Positions 26,569 through 34,399 of a stretch of DNA of 64,000 nucleotides are shown in pieces. Source of the DNA: CAVWSM01 sp963757805 (GTDB taxonomy: Bacteria > Actinomycetota > Actinomycetes > Jiangellales > Jiangellaceae); assembly GCA_963757805.1 (NCBI GenBank), contig CAVWSM010000020.1, positions 1-64,000 of the forward strand, read 5' to 3'. The translations under genes were made by a program, and so were the position numbers. Below the pieces are notes generated by a model, which saw nothing but the letters and a program-made list of their open reading frames with translations, made no database searches and was not told the origin of the DNA. Every line of letters begins with the position of its first letter. Positions within the stretch are counted from its first letter, which is position 1.

Positions 26569-26823
26569 TCACAGGAAGCGCAGTACGGCGACACGGGCGG
26601 ACGAGACCGCACGGTCGGCGCGACGGGCAGCGCGCTGGGCCTTCCGCTCGAGCCGACGTGCTTTGACGACTCGACGGGCCATGCGCTCACGCTCGGCTTG
26701 CTCCATGCGCAGCTGACAGTCCGCTCTGGATAGGACTTCGTTCAACAGACTCATTTCAACGCTCCGTAGACGCTGGTTGGGTATGGCCCTACCGAGGGCC
26801 GGATCGATGGCCTGGATGGTCAT
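26569..26823 (-). CDS. Small Arg-rich helical protein downstream of whiB7
   Basis: An 84-residue protein. The second half is strongly basic and predicted helical (RVVKARRLERKAQRAARRAD). It begins TIQAIDPALGRAIPNQ and holds LLNEVLSRADCQL. GAAGAGA lies upstream of the ATG. An internal ATG before SLLNEVLS is an alternative start. I do not recognise a named family. It follows whiB7 on the same strand by 78 bp and is closed by the hairpin at 26,492, so it may belong to the whiB7 transcript and antibiotic-stress response. Confidence 0.5.
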   Translation of the reverse strand: MTIQAIDPALGRAIPNQRLRSVEMSLLNEVLSRADCQLRMEQAERERMARRVVKARRLERKAQRAARRADRAVSSARVAVLRFL

Positions 26824-26901
26824 TTCGGTCTCTTCACGTTTGGGGGTCAGTAGGCGGACTGACCAGGGACGGACCTTGGACTCTCATCAAGCTCTTGCAG
26901 C

Positions 26902-27174
26902 TCACGCGGCGGCCTCGCTCTTGCGAGGACGACCTCGGGGCCGCTTGCGGGCGACGACGACGCCGTTCACGAACAGCTCTCCGCCCCAGACACCCCAGGG
27001 CTCGCGTCGCTCGAGGGCTCCGGCAAGGCATGCCTCGCGTACGGGGCAGCTTTGGCACAGGGCCTTCGCGAACTCAACATCCTCGGGGCGCTCGGCGAAC
27101 CACAGCTCTGGGTCGCTGCGACAGGGCAGCTCGTCGAGCAGGTCGGACGCGTAGCGCTCTCTGGACACCAACAT
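26902..27174 (-). CDS. whiB7: WhiB7 transcriptional regulator
   Basis: WhiB7 (WblC) is the iron-sulfur regulator of intrinsic antibiotic resistance in actinobacteria; it binds the primary sigma factor and AT-rich DNA upstream of -35. The 90-residue protein has the four cluster cysteines (C18, C40, C43, C49), the beta-turn GVWGGE (61-66) and a C-terminal AT-hook RPRGRPRK, which distinguishes WhiB7 from other Wbl proteins. AGGAGGTGA lies 9 nt upstream of the ATG. It sits between the AarF-like gene and uvrD2, as in mycobacteria, and has a full attenuator leader (27,175-27,615). Confidence 0.95.
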   Translation of the reverse strand: MLVSRERYASDLLDELPCRSDPELWFAERPEDVEFAKALCQSCPVREACLAGALERREPWGVWGGELFVNGVVVARKRPRGRPRKSEAAA

Positions 27175-27233
27175 TTGACCGACTCACCTCCTCTCACTGC
27201 TATGACTTCCGTCTGTGGCCGTGGAATACAAAA

Positions 27234-27263
27234 GGCCGCGGATCCCTGTCGGGGTCCGCGGCC
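27234..27263 (-). terminator. whiB7 leader attenuator terminator
   Basis: On the minus strand GGCCGCGGACCCC, loop GACA, then GGGATCCGCGGCC forms a 13-bp stem with one G-T pair, followed by TTTTGTATTCC. This is a proper Rho-independent terminator placed 60 nt before the whiB7 ATG and after the upstream ORF, so basal transcription would stop before whiB7. Confidence 0.85.
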
Positions 27264-27271
27264 TGGAGGAG

Positions 27272-27294
27272 CCGGTCTCATGAGGTCAGACCGG
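27272..27294 (-). promoter_or_regulatory. Hairpin overlapping the uORF stop codon
   Basis: CCGGTCT and AGACCGG pair around a 9-nt loop. The uORF stop (27,286-27,288) lies at the loop edge and stem of this hairpin, so a ribosome at the end of the uORF would disrupt it. It is a candidate for the switch between terminator and read-through folds. Confidence 0.55.
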
Positions 27295-27513
27295 TGGACT
27301 CCAGGCGCGCATACCCTCAACATCCATAGACGTGGCGTAGCGCTGCTTCTCATCGACCTGCGGACGCACTGCACCCTTGGCACCCGGAACGACGATGGGC
27401 GCGACACGGCCCTCGAGGGCGACGAAGTGCGGGCGGGCGAGTGGCGTCGACGGCAGTGCAGTAACGGCAGCTGCGTGCCACGTGCGGGAAGCCGCATTGG
27501 CAAAGTTGATCAT
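27286..27513 (-). CDS. Upstream ORF of the whiB7 leader (75 residues)
   Basis: The start ATG at 27,513 has a strong GGAGGGAGG Shine-Dalgarno. The product begins MINFANAASRTWHAAAVTAL and ends SMDVEGMRAWSPPV; I recognise no domain. An ATG at 27,573 in the same frame lies at or before the predicted transcription start and is unlikely to be used. Its stop overlaps a hairpin and it is followed by a terminator, so its translation rather than its product probably matters: ribosome stalling by antibiotics here would allow read-through into whiB7. That mechanism is known for whiB7/wblC leaders; the assignment to this ORF is inference. Confidence 0.65.
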   Translation of the reverse strand: MINFANAASRTWHAAAVTALPSTPLARPHFVALEGRVAPIVVPGAKGAVRPQVDEKQRYATSMDVEGMRAWSPPV

Positions 27514-27574
27514 CGTCGACACCTCCCTCCGAAGCCCGGCCGACAACACCCATCGGTGCGCGGCGGTAGTCATG

Positions 27575-27615
27575 AGACTAGAGCCACATCCGGGTAAGGG
27601 GCAACCTTATTTTTT
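27575..27615 (-). promoter_or_regulatory. whiB7 promoter with WhiB7-type AT-rich element
   Basis: Minus strand: AAAAAATAAGG directly before -35 TTGCCC (27,599-27,604), an 18-bp spacer, then -10 TAGTCT (27,575-27,580). An A/T run just upstream of a TTG-type -35 is the signature of WhiB7-activated promoters, including its own. The AT run overlaps the uvrD2 stop codon (27,607-27,609). Confidence 0.7.
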
Positions 27616-29716
27616 GGGTATTTCAGCGCAGACTTTGAGAACGCCCTCGCCGTAGCGTTCGAGCTTGGTCGCGCCGACGCCGGAGATGCGGGCCAGGGCC
27701 GCTCGGTCGCCCGGCCTGGTCTCGGCGATCGCCGTCAAGGTGGCGTCAGTGAACACGACGTAGGCGGGCACGCCTTGCTGCTGGGCCTGTTCGAGGCGCC
27801 AGGAGCGCAGAGCCTCGAACAGCGTCTCGTCATAGCTCGGCGGGCAAGTCGCGCACCGGCCGACCTTGCGTTCGGCTGCGGTCGCCACCGGCCGTCCACA
27901 GACGCGGCAATGGGCGATCGTCCCGGCGCTGCGTGTCGCTGCACCCCGCCGGCCGCGTGCGGTCGCGGCTGCGCCGTCGGTGGCCGACGACGGTCGTACG
28001 CCCACGAGGAACCGGCTGGGCCGCCTCGACGCCCGGCCACCCGGCGTCCTGGCCAGCGACCAGGTGATGCTGAGCCGCTGCCCGGCCCGGGTCACGCCGA
28101 CGTAGAAGAGCCGACGCTCCTCCTCGATCTCCTCCGATGTCTCGGCAAAGCTGATCGGCAGGGTGCCGTCCTGGCAGCCGACCAGGTAGACCGCCTCCCA
28201 CTCGAGTCCCTTGGTCGCGTGCAGCGAGGCGAGCGTGACGCCATCGGCGGCCGGCGCGTGCTGCGCGGCGGCGCGGGCATCGAGCTCGGCGGTCAGCTCG
28301 ACCAGACCAGCGTGGGGATCGGCGGCACCAAGGTCGTCGGCGAGCGCGATCAGCGCGGCCAGCGACTCCCACCGCTCGCGCGCGGCGCCGGTGACCGATG
28401 GCGGCTCGGGGGCCCACCCGAGCCCGCTCAGCACTGCGCGCACCAGCCTCCGGAAGCGGCCAGCAGACTGCTCGGAGCGGGCGGCTCCGCGGAGCACCAT
28501 GGCGGCCTGCCGCACCTCGGGCCGGTCGAAGAAGCGCTGTGCGCCGCGCACGACATAGGGCACGCCGACGTCGGCGAGCGCCTGCTCATAGGCCTCCGAC
28601 TGGGCGTTGACTCGGTAGAGCACCGCGATCTCGCGCGGCGGAGTGCCGCCATCGACGAGGGAGCGAATCTGTCGCGCGACGGCCTCGGCCTCGGCGACCT
28701 CGTCTGCGTGCTCGAGGAAGCGGGCCGCCGGACCCGGTCGCCCGCTGCGCCTGCAGCTCGACGCGGTGTCGCGCGGCCGGCCCCGTCGCGCCCGCGAGGA
28801 TGCGGTTGGCGACCTGGACAACCTGCGGAGTGGACCGGTAGTCGCGGACGAGCCGCACGACCGTCGCTCCTGGGAACCGCTGCGGGAAGCCGAGCAGGTA
28901 GTCGGGCTTGGCGCCGGCGAACGAGTAGATGGTCTGGTTGGGATCGCCGACGACACAGACCTCCGACCGATCGCCCAGCCACAGGTCGAGCAGCCGCTGC
29001 TGGAGGGGCGAGACGTCCTGATATTCGTCGACGACGAAATGGCGGTACTGGGCACGCACCTGCTCGGCGATGCCGGGATGCGCGTCAAGCAACGACACCG
29101 CGGCGAGCAGCACGTCCTCGAAGTCGATGACGCCGCGATCCTCCTTCAGCTCCTCATAGGCCGCGTAGGCACGCCCCACGGTCTCCGGCTCGAGCCCAGC
29201 GACGAGGCGGACTGCGGCCGCGGCAGCGCCTGCATAGCTCTCCGGTCCGACGTTGCTCACCTTGGCCCACTCGATCTCGCTGGCAAGATCACGCATCACT
29301 GTGGGCTCGTTGCCGGCGCGGACGCGGGCGGCCGCGGAGCGGACCAGACCCAGCTTGCTGTCGATGATCGCTGGCAGGTCGCGTCCGACTGCCTGTGGCC
29401 AGAAGAAGCGCGCCTGCCGAAGCGCGGCGGAGTGGAACGTACGTGCAGACACCCCCTCGACGCCGAGCCCGCGCAGGCGCCCTTTGAGCTCCCCGGCGGC
29501 GCGGGTCGTGAACGTCACAGCCAGAACGCGGCGCGGATCGAAGGCGCCGGCGTGCACGCCGTAGGCCATGCGGTGCGTGATGGCCCGGGTCTTGCCAGTG
29601 CCGGCACCGGCGAGGATGCAGACCGGCCCGGACAGGGCTGTCGCTGCGGCTCGCTGCTCGGGGTCGAGGCCGTCGAGGACCGCCTCGGCGCGAGTGGACG
29701 AGGCGGCCGGAGGCAT
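27607..29716 (-). CDS. uvrD2: UvrD2-type SF1 DNA helicase with HRDC domain, one frameshift
   Basis: A 3'-5' DNA helicase of repair and replication. Walker A is ILAGAGTGKTRAITHRM (about 40), then LAVTFTTRAAGELKGRLRGL, motif II HFVVDEYQDVSPLQQRLLDL, and motif III VVGDPNQTIYSFAGA. The C-terminal part has motif V-like LHATKGLEWEAVYLVGCQDG and motif VI LFYVGVTRAGQRLSITW. The tetracysteine CRVCGR...CATCP and an HRDC domain (ALARISGVGATKLERYGEG) follow, as in mycobacterial UvrD2. An extra C within 28,733-28,735 shifts the frame in the middle. The gene is essential in mycobacteria, so a base-calling error is likely. Its end overlaps the whiB7 promoter. Confidence 0.85.
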
Positions 29717-29822
29717 GGCCGTCATCCTCGCACGCACGCCGGACGCAACAGTGACCCCGCCCACAGGGCCCGGTTACGTATCCTCATGTCGGTTTTGCCC
29801 GTGCGAACAGGAGATACGACGG

Positions 29823-30080
29823 ATGTCCAAGTCGGCTCGGCTGACGATGTACAGCACCCCGTGGTGCGGCTACTGCCACCGGCTGGGGAGCCAGCTGAAC
29901 CGGGCCGGCATCGCCCACTCGGTCGTCGACATCGAGCAGGACCCGGCTGCCGCGGAGCTCGTCATGAGCGTCAACGGCGGCAACAAGACTGTCCCCACGC
30001 TGGTGTTCCCCGACGACTCGGCCATGACCAACCCCAGCCTCGCCCAGGTGCAGGATCGGCTGGGCGCCCTCGCCGTCTGA
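29823..30080 (+). CDS. mrx1: Mycoredoxin-type glutaredoxin-like protein
   Basis: An 85-residue thioredoxin-fold protein with active site CGYC (YSTPWCGYCHRLGSQLNRAG), the cis-Pro segment NKTVPTLVFPDDS and conserved GGN. Mycoredoxins reduce mixed disulfides of mycothiol in actinobacteria. It is divergent from uvrD2, as in mycobacteria (Rv3198A). Because the family assignment rests on context as well as sequence, NrdH-like redoxin is the alternative. Confidence 0.85.
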   Translation: MSKSARLTMYSTPWCGYCHRLGSQLNRAGIAHSVVDIEQDPAAAELVMSVNGGNKTVPTLVFPDDSAMTNPSLAQVQDRLGALAV

Positions 30081-30167
30081 ACCGACGCAGGGCGGCAGCA
30101 TGTTTGCGGGTGGGCTCAACGGGTACGGCCGAGGACGTTATGCCGTTTCCAACGCCGAAAGGCCATC

Positions 30168-30452
30168 ATGCTCACTCTCACTGACAACGCCAGCGACGTC
30201 ATCAAGGCGCTCACCGACGAAAGAGACCTCCCCGCCGACGGTGGCCTGCGCATCACCCAGGACCCCGGCAGCGACTCGCTCGCCGTCACCGCCGCCGCTG
30301 CTCCGGAGCCGGGCGACGAGGTCATCGACGACCGGGGTGCACGCGTGTTCCTGGAGACTGCGGCGGCCAGCACCCTCGACGACAAGGTGCTCGACGCGCA
30401 CGTGGATCCCAACGGGGCCGTGGAGTTCGTCATCGCCCAGCAGGACATGTGA
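30168..30452 (+). CDS. HesB/IscA-like domain protein lacking cysteines
   Basis: A 94-residue protein resembling the A-type Fe-S carrier fold (LTDNASDVIKALTDERDLPA, then GGLRITQDPGSD and DDRGARVFLETAAASTLDDK). It contains no cysteine, so it cannot hold a cluster in the IscA manner. Actinobacterial relatives are often annotated as HesB-like. It ends 9 bp from the convergent nudC stop. Function unknown. Confidence 0.65.
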   Translation: MLTLTDNASDVIKALTDERDLPADGGLRITQDPGSDSLAVTAAAAPEPGDEVIDDRGARVFLETAAASTLDDKVLDAHVDPNGAVEFVIAQQDM

Positions 30453-30461
30453 TTGGGGCGC

Positions 30462-31355
30462 TCACCAGGATCCGGGCAACGGCTCGCCGTACCAGCCCTC
30501 GATGAGTCGGCGGGAGATCGAGACGCTCGGCGGCAGTCGTACGGCGCCGCGCTCGAGGTCGGCCGCAAGATCGGTGCGGGAGAACCACCGCGCCTCGGTG
30601 ATCTCCACCCCGTCGACCACGGGGTCGCTGCCCTTGGCGCGGGCATAGCAGCCGAGCATGAGATTGCTCGGGTAGGGCCACGGCTGGCTGCCCGCATAGG
30701 CAATCTCGTCAACCGTGACGCCGGTCTCCTCGTGGACCTCGCGAACCACCGCCTGCTCGAGTGACTCGCCGGCTTCCACGTACCCGGCCAGTGTCGTGAA
30801 ACCGCCGGCCGGCGAGCGGCGGTGATGGGCGAGCAGCCCGCGGTCATCGCCGTCGACCACAAGAACGATCATCGCGGGGTCGGAGCGCGGAAAGTGCTCC
30901 GATCCGTCCGCGGTGCAGACCCTGATGGAGCCGCCGGCCGCGGGATGCGTCGCGGCACCGCAACGTGGACAGTGCTGGTGGGTACGGTGCCAGTTGGCGA
31001 GCGCCACCGCGTGCATGACCAGGCGGAGGCCACGGTCATCCAGTGTCGGCCCCGCCTCGCGCAGCCCAAGCCAGTCGGGGTGCTCGGCATCGGTCCGTAC
31101 GGCGAAGAAAGCGACGCCCTGACCGTCGACGCCGAGCAGGTAGCGCTCGCCTTCAGGAGCACCGTCGACCGGACGCAGATCCAATGACCCGCCGTTGAGC
31201 GGGACGCGGCTGTCCCGGTCGACGACGAGCACGCGTGTTGTCGGCGCGGTCCAGTGCGAGTCGACCCACGCGGGGTCCGTACGCCGCTCACTGGCTCGGT
31301 CGATGTCGGTATGGACAGACGGCGCCAGGTCGGGCAGGACGTACGGCCAGGTCAC
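30462..31355 (-). CDS. nudC: NAD(+) diphosphatase (NudC-type)
   Basis: A 297-residue Nudix hydrolase that splits NADH or NAD and can remove NAD caps from RNA. A zinc ribbon precedes the catalytic domain (HCPRCGAATHPAAGGSIRVC); only three of four usual cysteines are present, a change I recall in other actinobacteria. The Nudix box is GYVEAGESLEQAVVREVHEE followed by TGV, and the NudC SQPWPYPSNLMLG motif follows, which defines the family. I chose the GTG at 31,355 (TWPYVLPDLAPS). Confidence 0.9.
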   Translation of the reverse strand: MTWPYVLPDLAPSVHTDIDRASERRTDPAWVDSHWTAPTTRVLVVDRDSRVPLNGGSLDLRPVDGAPEGERYLLGVDGQGVAFFAVRTDAEHPDWLGLREAGPTLDDRGLRLVMHAVALANWHRTHQHCPRCGAATHPAAGGSIRVCTADGSEHFPRSDPAMIVLVVDGDDRGLLAHHRRSPAGGFTTLAGYVEAGESLEQAVVREVHEETGVTVDEIAYAGSQPWPYPSNLMLGCYARAKGSDPVVDGVEITEARWFSRTDLAADLERGAVRLPPSVSISRRLIEGWYGEPLPGSW

Positions 31356-31390
31356 GACCGCCGAGCCTAGGCGCACGGCAGGATGGGCGC

Positions 31391-32101
31391 GTGAGCACCC
31401 ACATCGGGGCGGCCCCCGACGACATCGCCAGCACCGTCCTGCTCCCCGGCGACCCACTACGCGGGCAGTGGCTGGCCCAGACCTACCTCGATGACGTGCA
31501 CTGCTATTCGTCGGTGCGCAACATGCTGGGTTTCACCGGGACTTACCGCGGTCAGCGCGTGTCCGTGCAGGGCACCGGCATGGGCCAGCCGTCACTCGCG
31601 ATCTATGCCACCGAGCTGCTCAACGACTACGACGTACGCACGATCGTGCGGGTTGGCTCGTGCGGCGGCATCCGGCCGGAGGTCGCGGTGCGCGACGTCA
31701 TCGTGGCGATGACGTCCTCGACCGACTCGTCGATGAACCGGCTGCGCTTTCATGGCGTGGACTTCGCGCCGTCCGCAGACTTCGGGCTGCTGCGGCGTTG
31801 CGTCGAGGTGGCCGAGGCCCGAGGGCTGGCCGTACGCGTCGGCGGCATCACCGCGACGGACTCGTACTACTCCGACCGGCCGGAGCTGTTGATGCGGCTC
31901 GCGGACTTTGGGGTGCTCGCGGTGGAGATGGAGACATCGGCGCTCTACACGATCGCGGCTAAGTACGGTGCCCGGGCGCTGAGCATCTGCACGGTGAGCG
32001 ACAACATCGTCACCGGAGCAACCACCAGCGCGGACGAACGGGAGCAGACGTTCGCCGATATGGCCGAGCTGGCCCTCGAGACGGTCGCTGTCCCGAGCTA
32101 G
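31391..32101 (+). CDS. deoD: Purine-nucleoside phosphorylase (DeoD family)
   Basis: A 236-residue hexameric-type PNP that cleaves purine nucleosides with phosphate. Phosphate-binding residues appear in LLPGDPLRGQWLAQTYLD and VRVGSCGGIRPEVAVRD. The nucleoside-site segment is AVEMETSALYTIAAKYGARA, followed by ICTVSDNIVTG with its catalytic Asp. The start is GTG 31,391, divergent from nudC by 36 bp. The stop TAG is immediately followed by the ATG of the next gene. Confidence 0.88.
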   Translation: MSTHIGAAPDDIASTVLLPGDPLRGQWLAQTYLDDVHCYSSVRNMLGFTGTYRGQRVSVQGTGMGQPSLAIYATELLNDYDVRTIVRVGSCGGIRPEVAVRDVIVAMTSSTDSSMNRLRFHGVDFAPSADFGLLRRCVEVAEARGLAVRVGGITATDSYYSDRPELLMRLADFGVLAVEMETSALYTIAAKYGARALSICTVSDNIVTGATTSADEREQTFADMAELALETVAVPS

Positions 32102-32884
32102 ATGCGTGCCGTCACGCTCAACCTGCTGCACGGTCGCGAGACTGCGACCGGGCACGTCGACGCGGACGTACTCGCGAAGGCCATCACTGCACTGGACGCA
32201 GACGTGCTCGGGGTGCAGGAACTAGACCGGCTGCAACGCCGTTCGGGCGGGCTCGACGAACCGGCACTCATCGCAGCCGCGACTGGCGCGCGCTGGTGGC
32301 GCTATGTCCCGTCGGTGCGCGGCACGCCGGGTCCGGGCGGCAGCTGGCGGCCAGCGCTCGTTGACGATGGGTCGGTGCTCGACGAGCCGACGTACGGAAT
32401 CGCGCTGTTTTCGCGGTTTCCGGTCGTCGACTGGCGAGTCTTCCGTTTCCCGCCATCGCGGGTGCGGCTGCCGCTGCGCGTCGCAGGGCGGCGCGGGCTG
32501 GTGGCGTTCCCCGATGAGCCGCGGACCGCGTTGGCGGCACTAGTCGAGGCGCCGAGTGGGCCGCTGACGGTCGCGACTGCGCATCTGTCATTCGTCCCTG
32601 GCGTCAACGCGCGTCAGCTGCGCCGGGTCGCCGGCTGGCTGCAGACGATGCCGGGACCCCGGCTCCTGCTCGGCGACCTCAACCTGCCGGGCGGTGTGCC
32701 CGCCCGACTCACCCGCTGGGAGCCACTCGTGCGCGCCGCGACCTATCCCGCATGGCGGCCACGAGTGCAATGGGACCACGCGCTCGCGCACGGTTTCGGC
32801 AGCATGTCGGTGACGGCCGGGGCGGCCGTGGAGCTGCCGGTCTCGGACCATCGTGCCCTGCAGGTGGACCTGGAGCTGGGCTGA
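32102..32884 (+). CDS. Endonuclease/exonuclease/phosphatase family protein
   Basis: A 260-residue metal-dependent phosphoesterase of the EEP superfamily. Motifs in order: TLNLLHG, DVLGVQELDRLQRRSGGLD (catalytic Glu), TVATAHLSFVPG, LLLGDLNLPGGVP (Asp/Asn) and PVSDHRALQVDLEL (catalytic Asp-His). No signal peptide. It starts directly after the PNP stop and so is co-transcribed. Substrate, DNA or a phospholipid or nucleotide ester, cannot be told from sequence. Confidence 0.85.
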   Translation: MRAVTLNLLHGRETATGHVDADVLAKAITALDADVLGVQELDRLQRRSGGLDEPALIAAATGARWWRYVPSVRGTPGPGGSWRPALVDDGSVLDEPTYGIALFSRFPVVDWRVFRFPPSRVRLPLRVAGRRGLVAFPDEPRTALAALVEAPSGPLTVATAHLSFVPGVNARQLRRVAGWLQTMPGPRLLLGDLNLPGGVPARLTRWEPLVRAATYPAWRPRVQWDHALAHGFGSMSVTAGAAVELPVSDHRALQVDLELG

Positions 32885-32934
32885 CGTGCGAGTGGCCGGG
32901 CGCTGGAGATGCGCCCGGCCACGCCCGCCCTTGC

Positions 32935-33612
32935 TCAGCCGCTCGACAGCTCTCGCCGCAACCGGTGTGCCTGCACCGAGGCCCATCCGAATCCGAGCGT
33001 CATCGCAATCCACAACGGAACGAAGTTGTCGTTGACGTTTGGCACGGCGCCGAGCAGCTGGATCCCGACTCCGATGGTGATGCACGTGGCCGCCCAGCCT
33101 CGTTGCCCGAGGCCTAGCGCACGGCGGGCGAACACGAAGCACGCCACGCTCAGAGCCAGAAATCCGGTCACCGGCGCAACCGCGTGCAGCATGCCGTGCC
33201 AGCTGAGCTCGTCCGGGGTGCCTTCCGGCGTGCCGGGCGGGAAGCCGAGCGCCGGGTCGGCGACGAACACGCCGCCAGCGACAAGGCTCGCGCCGAACGC
33301 TGCGTACAGCCGAGGCCCCCACGTCCCAGCTCGTCCGCCGCGAAGACCGCGCCGCATCCCGACCGCGGATGCCACGAACAGCAGGCCGGCGACCACGAAG
33401 CTCGTGATCTGTATCCAGCCCAGGTCACCCACGCTCAGCAGGCTGAGCGGATGCTTGCTGAGCTCGAACCCGTCGCGAGTCACCGCCTGGGCGAATCCCG
33501 CGATGATGAACGCAGGTCCGGCGGCGACGCCGCAGGCCAGCAAGTTGCTCGTTGTTCTGTCGTACGCCTCCGGGGATGTCTCGACACCCCGGATGGCCGC
33601 GTTGTGTGTCAT
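32935..33612 (-). CDS. DUF998 membrane protein
   Basis: A 225-residue protein with about six membrane segments, for example LLACGVAAGPAFIIAGFAQA, TSFVVAGLLFVASAVGM, AAFGASLVAGGVFVADPALG and CITIGVGIQLLGAVPNVN. Conserved DUF998 features are the SKHPLSLLSVGDLGWIQ and DELSWHGMLH blocks. Function unknown. It lies downstream of the SRPBCC gene on the same strand but beyond a strong hairpin (33,647-33,738), so it probably has its own promoter. Confidence 0.8.
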   Translation of the reverse strand: MTHNAAIRGVETSPEAYDRTTSNLLACGVAAGPAFIIAGFAQAVTRDGFELSKHPLSLLSVGDLGWIQITSFVVAGLLFVASAVGMRRGLRGGRAGTWGPRLYAAFGASLVAGGVFVADPALGFPPGTPEGTPDELSWHGMLHAVAPVTGFLALSVACFVFARRALGLGQRGWAATCITIGVGIQLLGAVPNVNDNFVPLWIAMTLGFGWASVQAHRLRRELSSG

Positions 33613-33646
33613 TTCGAATGCCTCTCTAGATGTGCGACGTGTGCGC

Positions 33647-33738
33647 CGGGTCGATCACGTTCGGAAGGCTGGGCTGGTCTGTGCAAGGCCTGCATGCCGC
33701 GCTCAGACCGGGTCGATCGCGTTAACGTGATCGACCCG
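33647..33738. repeat. Long two-tier intergenic hairpin with GATC tips
   Basis: CGGGTCGATCACGTT (33,647-33,661) pairs perfectly with AACGTGATCGACCCG (33,724-33,738). A second CGGGTCGATCGCGTT copy at 33,709-33,723 abuts the right arm and could also pair with it. Inner GGTCTG/CAGACC and TGCAAGGCCTGCA form a nested hairpin. It follows the SRPBCC gene and may terminate it. Confidence 0.7.
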
Positions 33739-33750
33739 ACCCGCGTGGCT

Positions 33751-34269
33751 TCAGCCGGCGAGGGGTTTGCCGGTCTCGAGCAGGGACTTGAGGTCGCTGA
33801 GCACCCAGGCGTGCCCGCCGCCGGCGCCCTGGTCCTCCATGCCGCCGCTGACCAGCACGGCCAGGGCGGGTGCGCCGTCGAGCTGGTGGGTCAGGGTGAG
33901 CGCGCAGCTGCCGTTGCCCAGGTCGACGATGTCGTAGCTGATCGTGGTGGGCGGCTCGGCGGCCATCGTCGGGTCCATCAGCATGCGGAAGGTGTGCACC
34001 AGCCGCCGCGGCGGGTCGGCCTCGAGCACCTCGCCGTCGATGATGGCGTCGGGCACCTCGATGCCTTGCGCCTCGGCGCCGGCGCGGAACTCCGGCGTCG
34101 GGCGGGCCGTGTGGGCGCCGCCGGGGCGCAGGTCGAACTCGACCAGACCGGTGTAGCCGTACTGCGCGGTCCAATCCGGCTTGGTGATGGCGTCCCAGAT
34201 CGCCTCCGGGGTGGCCTTGATGTAGATCTTGTAAACCTGCGTCGTGCCGGCCTGCGGGGTGGTGGTCAT
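33751..34269 (-). CDS. SRPBCC (AHSA1-like) domain protein
   Basis: A 172-residue START/Bet v1-like fold protein. The typical beginning TQVYKIYIKATPEAIWDAIT is followed by GGAHTARPTPEFRAG, then IIDGEVLEADPPRRLVHTFR and SYDIVDLGNGSCALTLTHQL. Such proteins bind lipophilic ligands; many are paired with an ArsR regulator, which is absent here. GAGGAG lies upstream of the ATG. Upstream is a near-consensus promoter with an overlapping dyad, so it is probably inducible. Confidence 0.85.
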   Translation of the reverse strand: MTTTPQAGTTQVYKIYIKATPEAIWDAITKPDWTAQYGYTGLVEFDLRPGGAHTARPTPEFRAGAEAQGIEVPDAIIDGEVLEADPPRRLVHTFRMLMDPTMAAEPPTTISYDIVDLGNGSCALTLTHQLDGAPALAVLVSGGMEDQGAGGGHAWVLSDLKSLLETGKPLAG

Positions 34270-34327
34270 GGCTTCTCCTCGAGATGTCGTTTGAGATCTA
34301 GGAGCGCCGCGGTGCTGCTCTTGCCTG

Positions 34328-34366
34328 ACTATAGGTGACTATTCTGTCACGTGTCAAGATAGTCAC
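34328..34366 (-). promoter_or_regulatory. Near-consensus promoter with overlapping operator-like dyad
   Basis: Minus strand: -35 TTGACA (34,352-34,357), 18-bp spacer, -10 TATAGT (34,328-34,333). GTGACTAT and ATAGTCAC (34,335-34,342 and 34,359-34,366) form a perfect 8-bp inverted repeat with a 16-bp gap that spans the -35 box and spacer, a repressor-type position. It drives the SRPBCC gene. Confidence 0.7.
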
Positions 34367-34399
34367 GTGTTAAGAATTGACGCGCCCATTGCGGGCTGC

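Noticed and set aside
29717..29764. Longer N-terminus of UvrD2 from 29,764
   Set aside because: The added residues are not conserved, and GAGG at 9 nt supports the ATG at 29,716.
32588..33322. A 244-codon minus-strand frame across the EEP and DUF998 genes
   Set aside because: Composition is Arg/Ala/Gly-rich with no motif; both real genes have clear domains.
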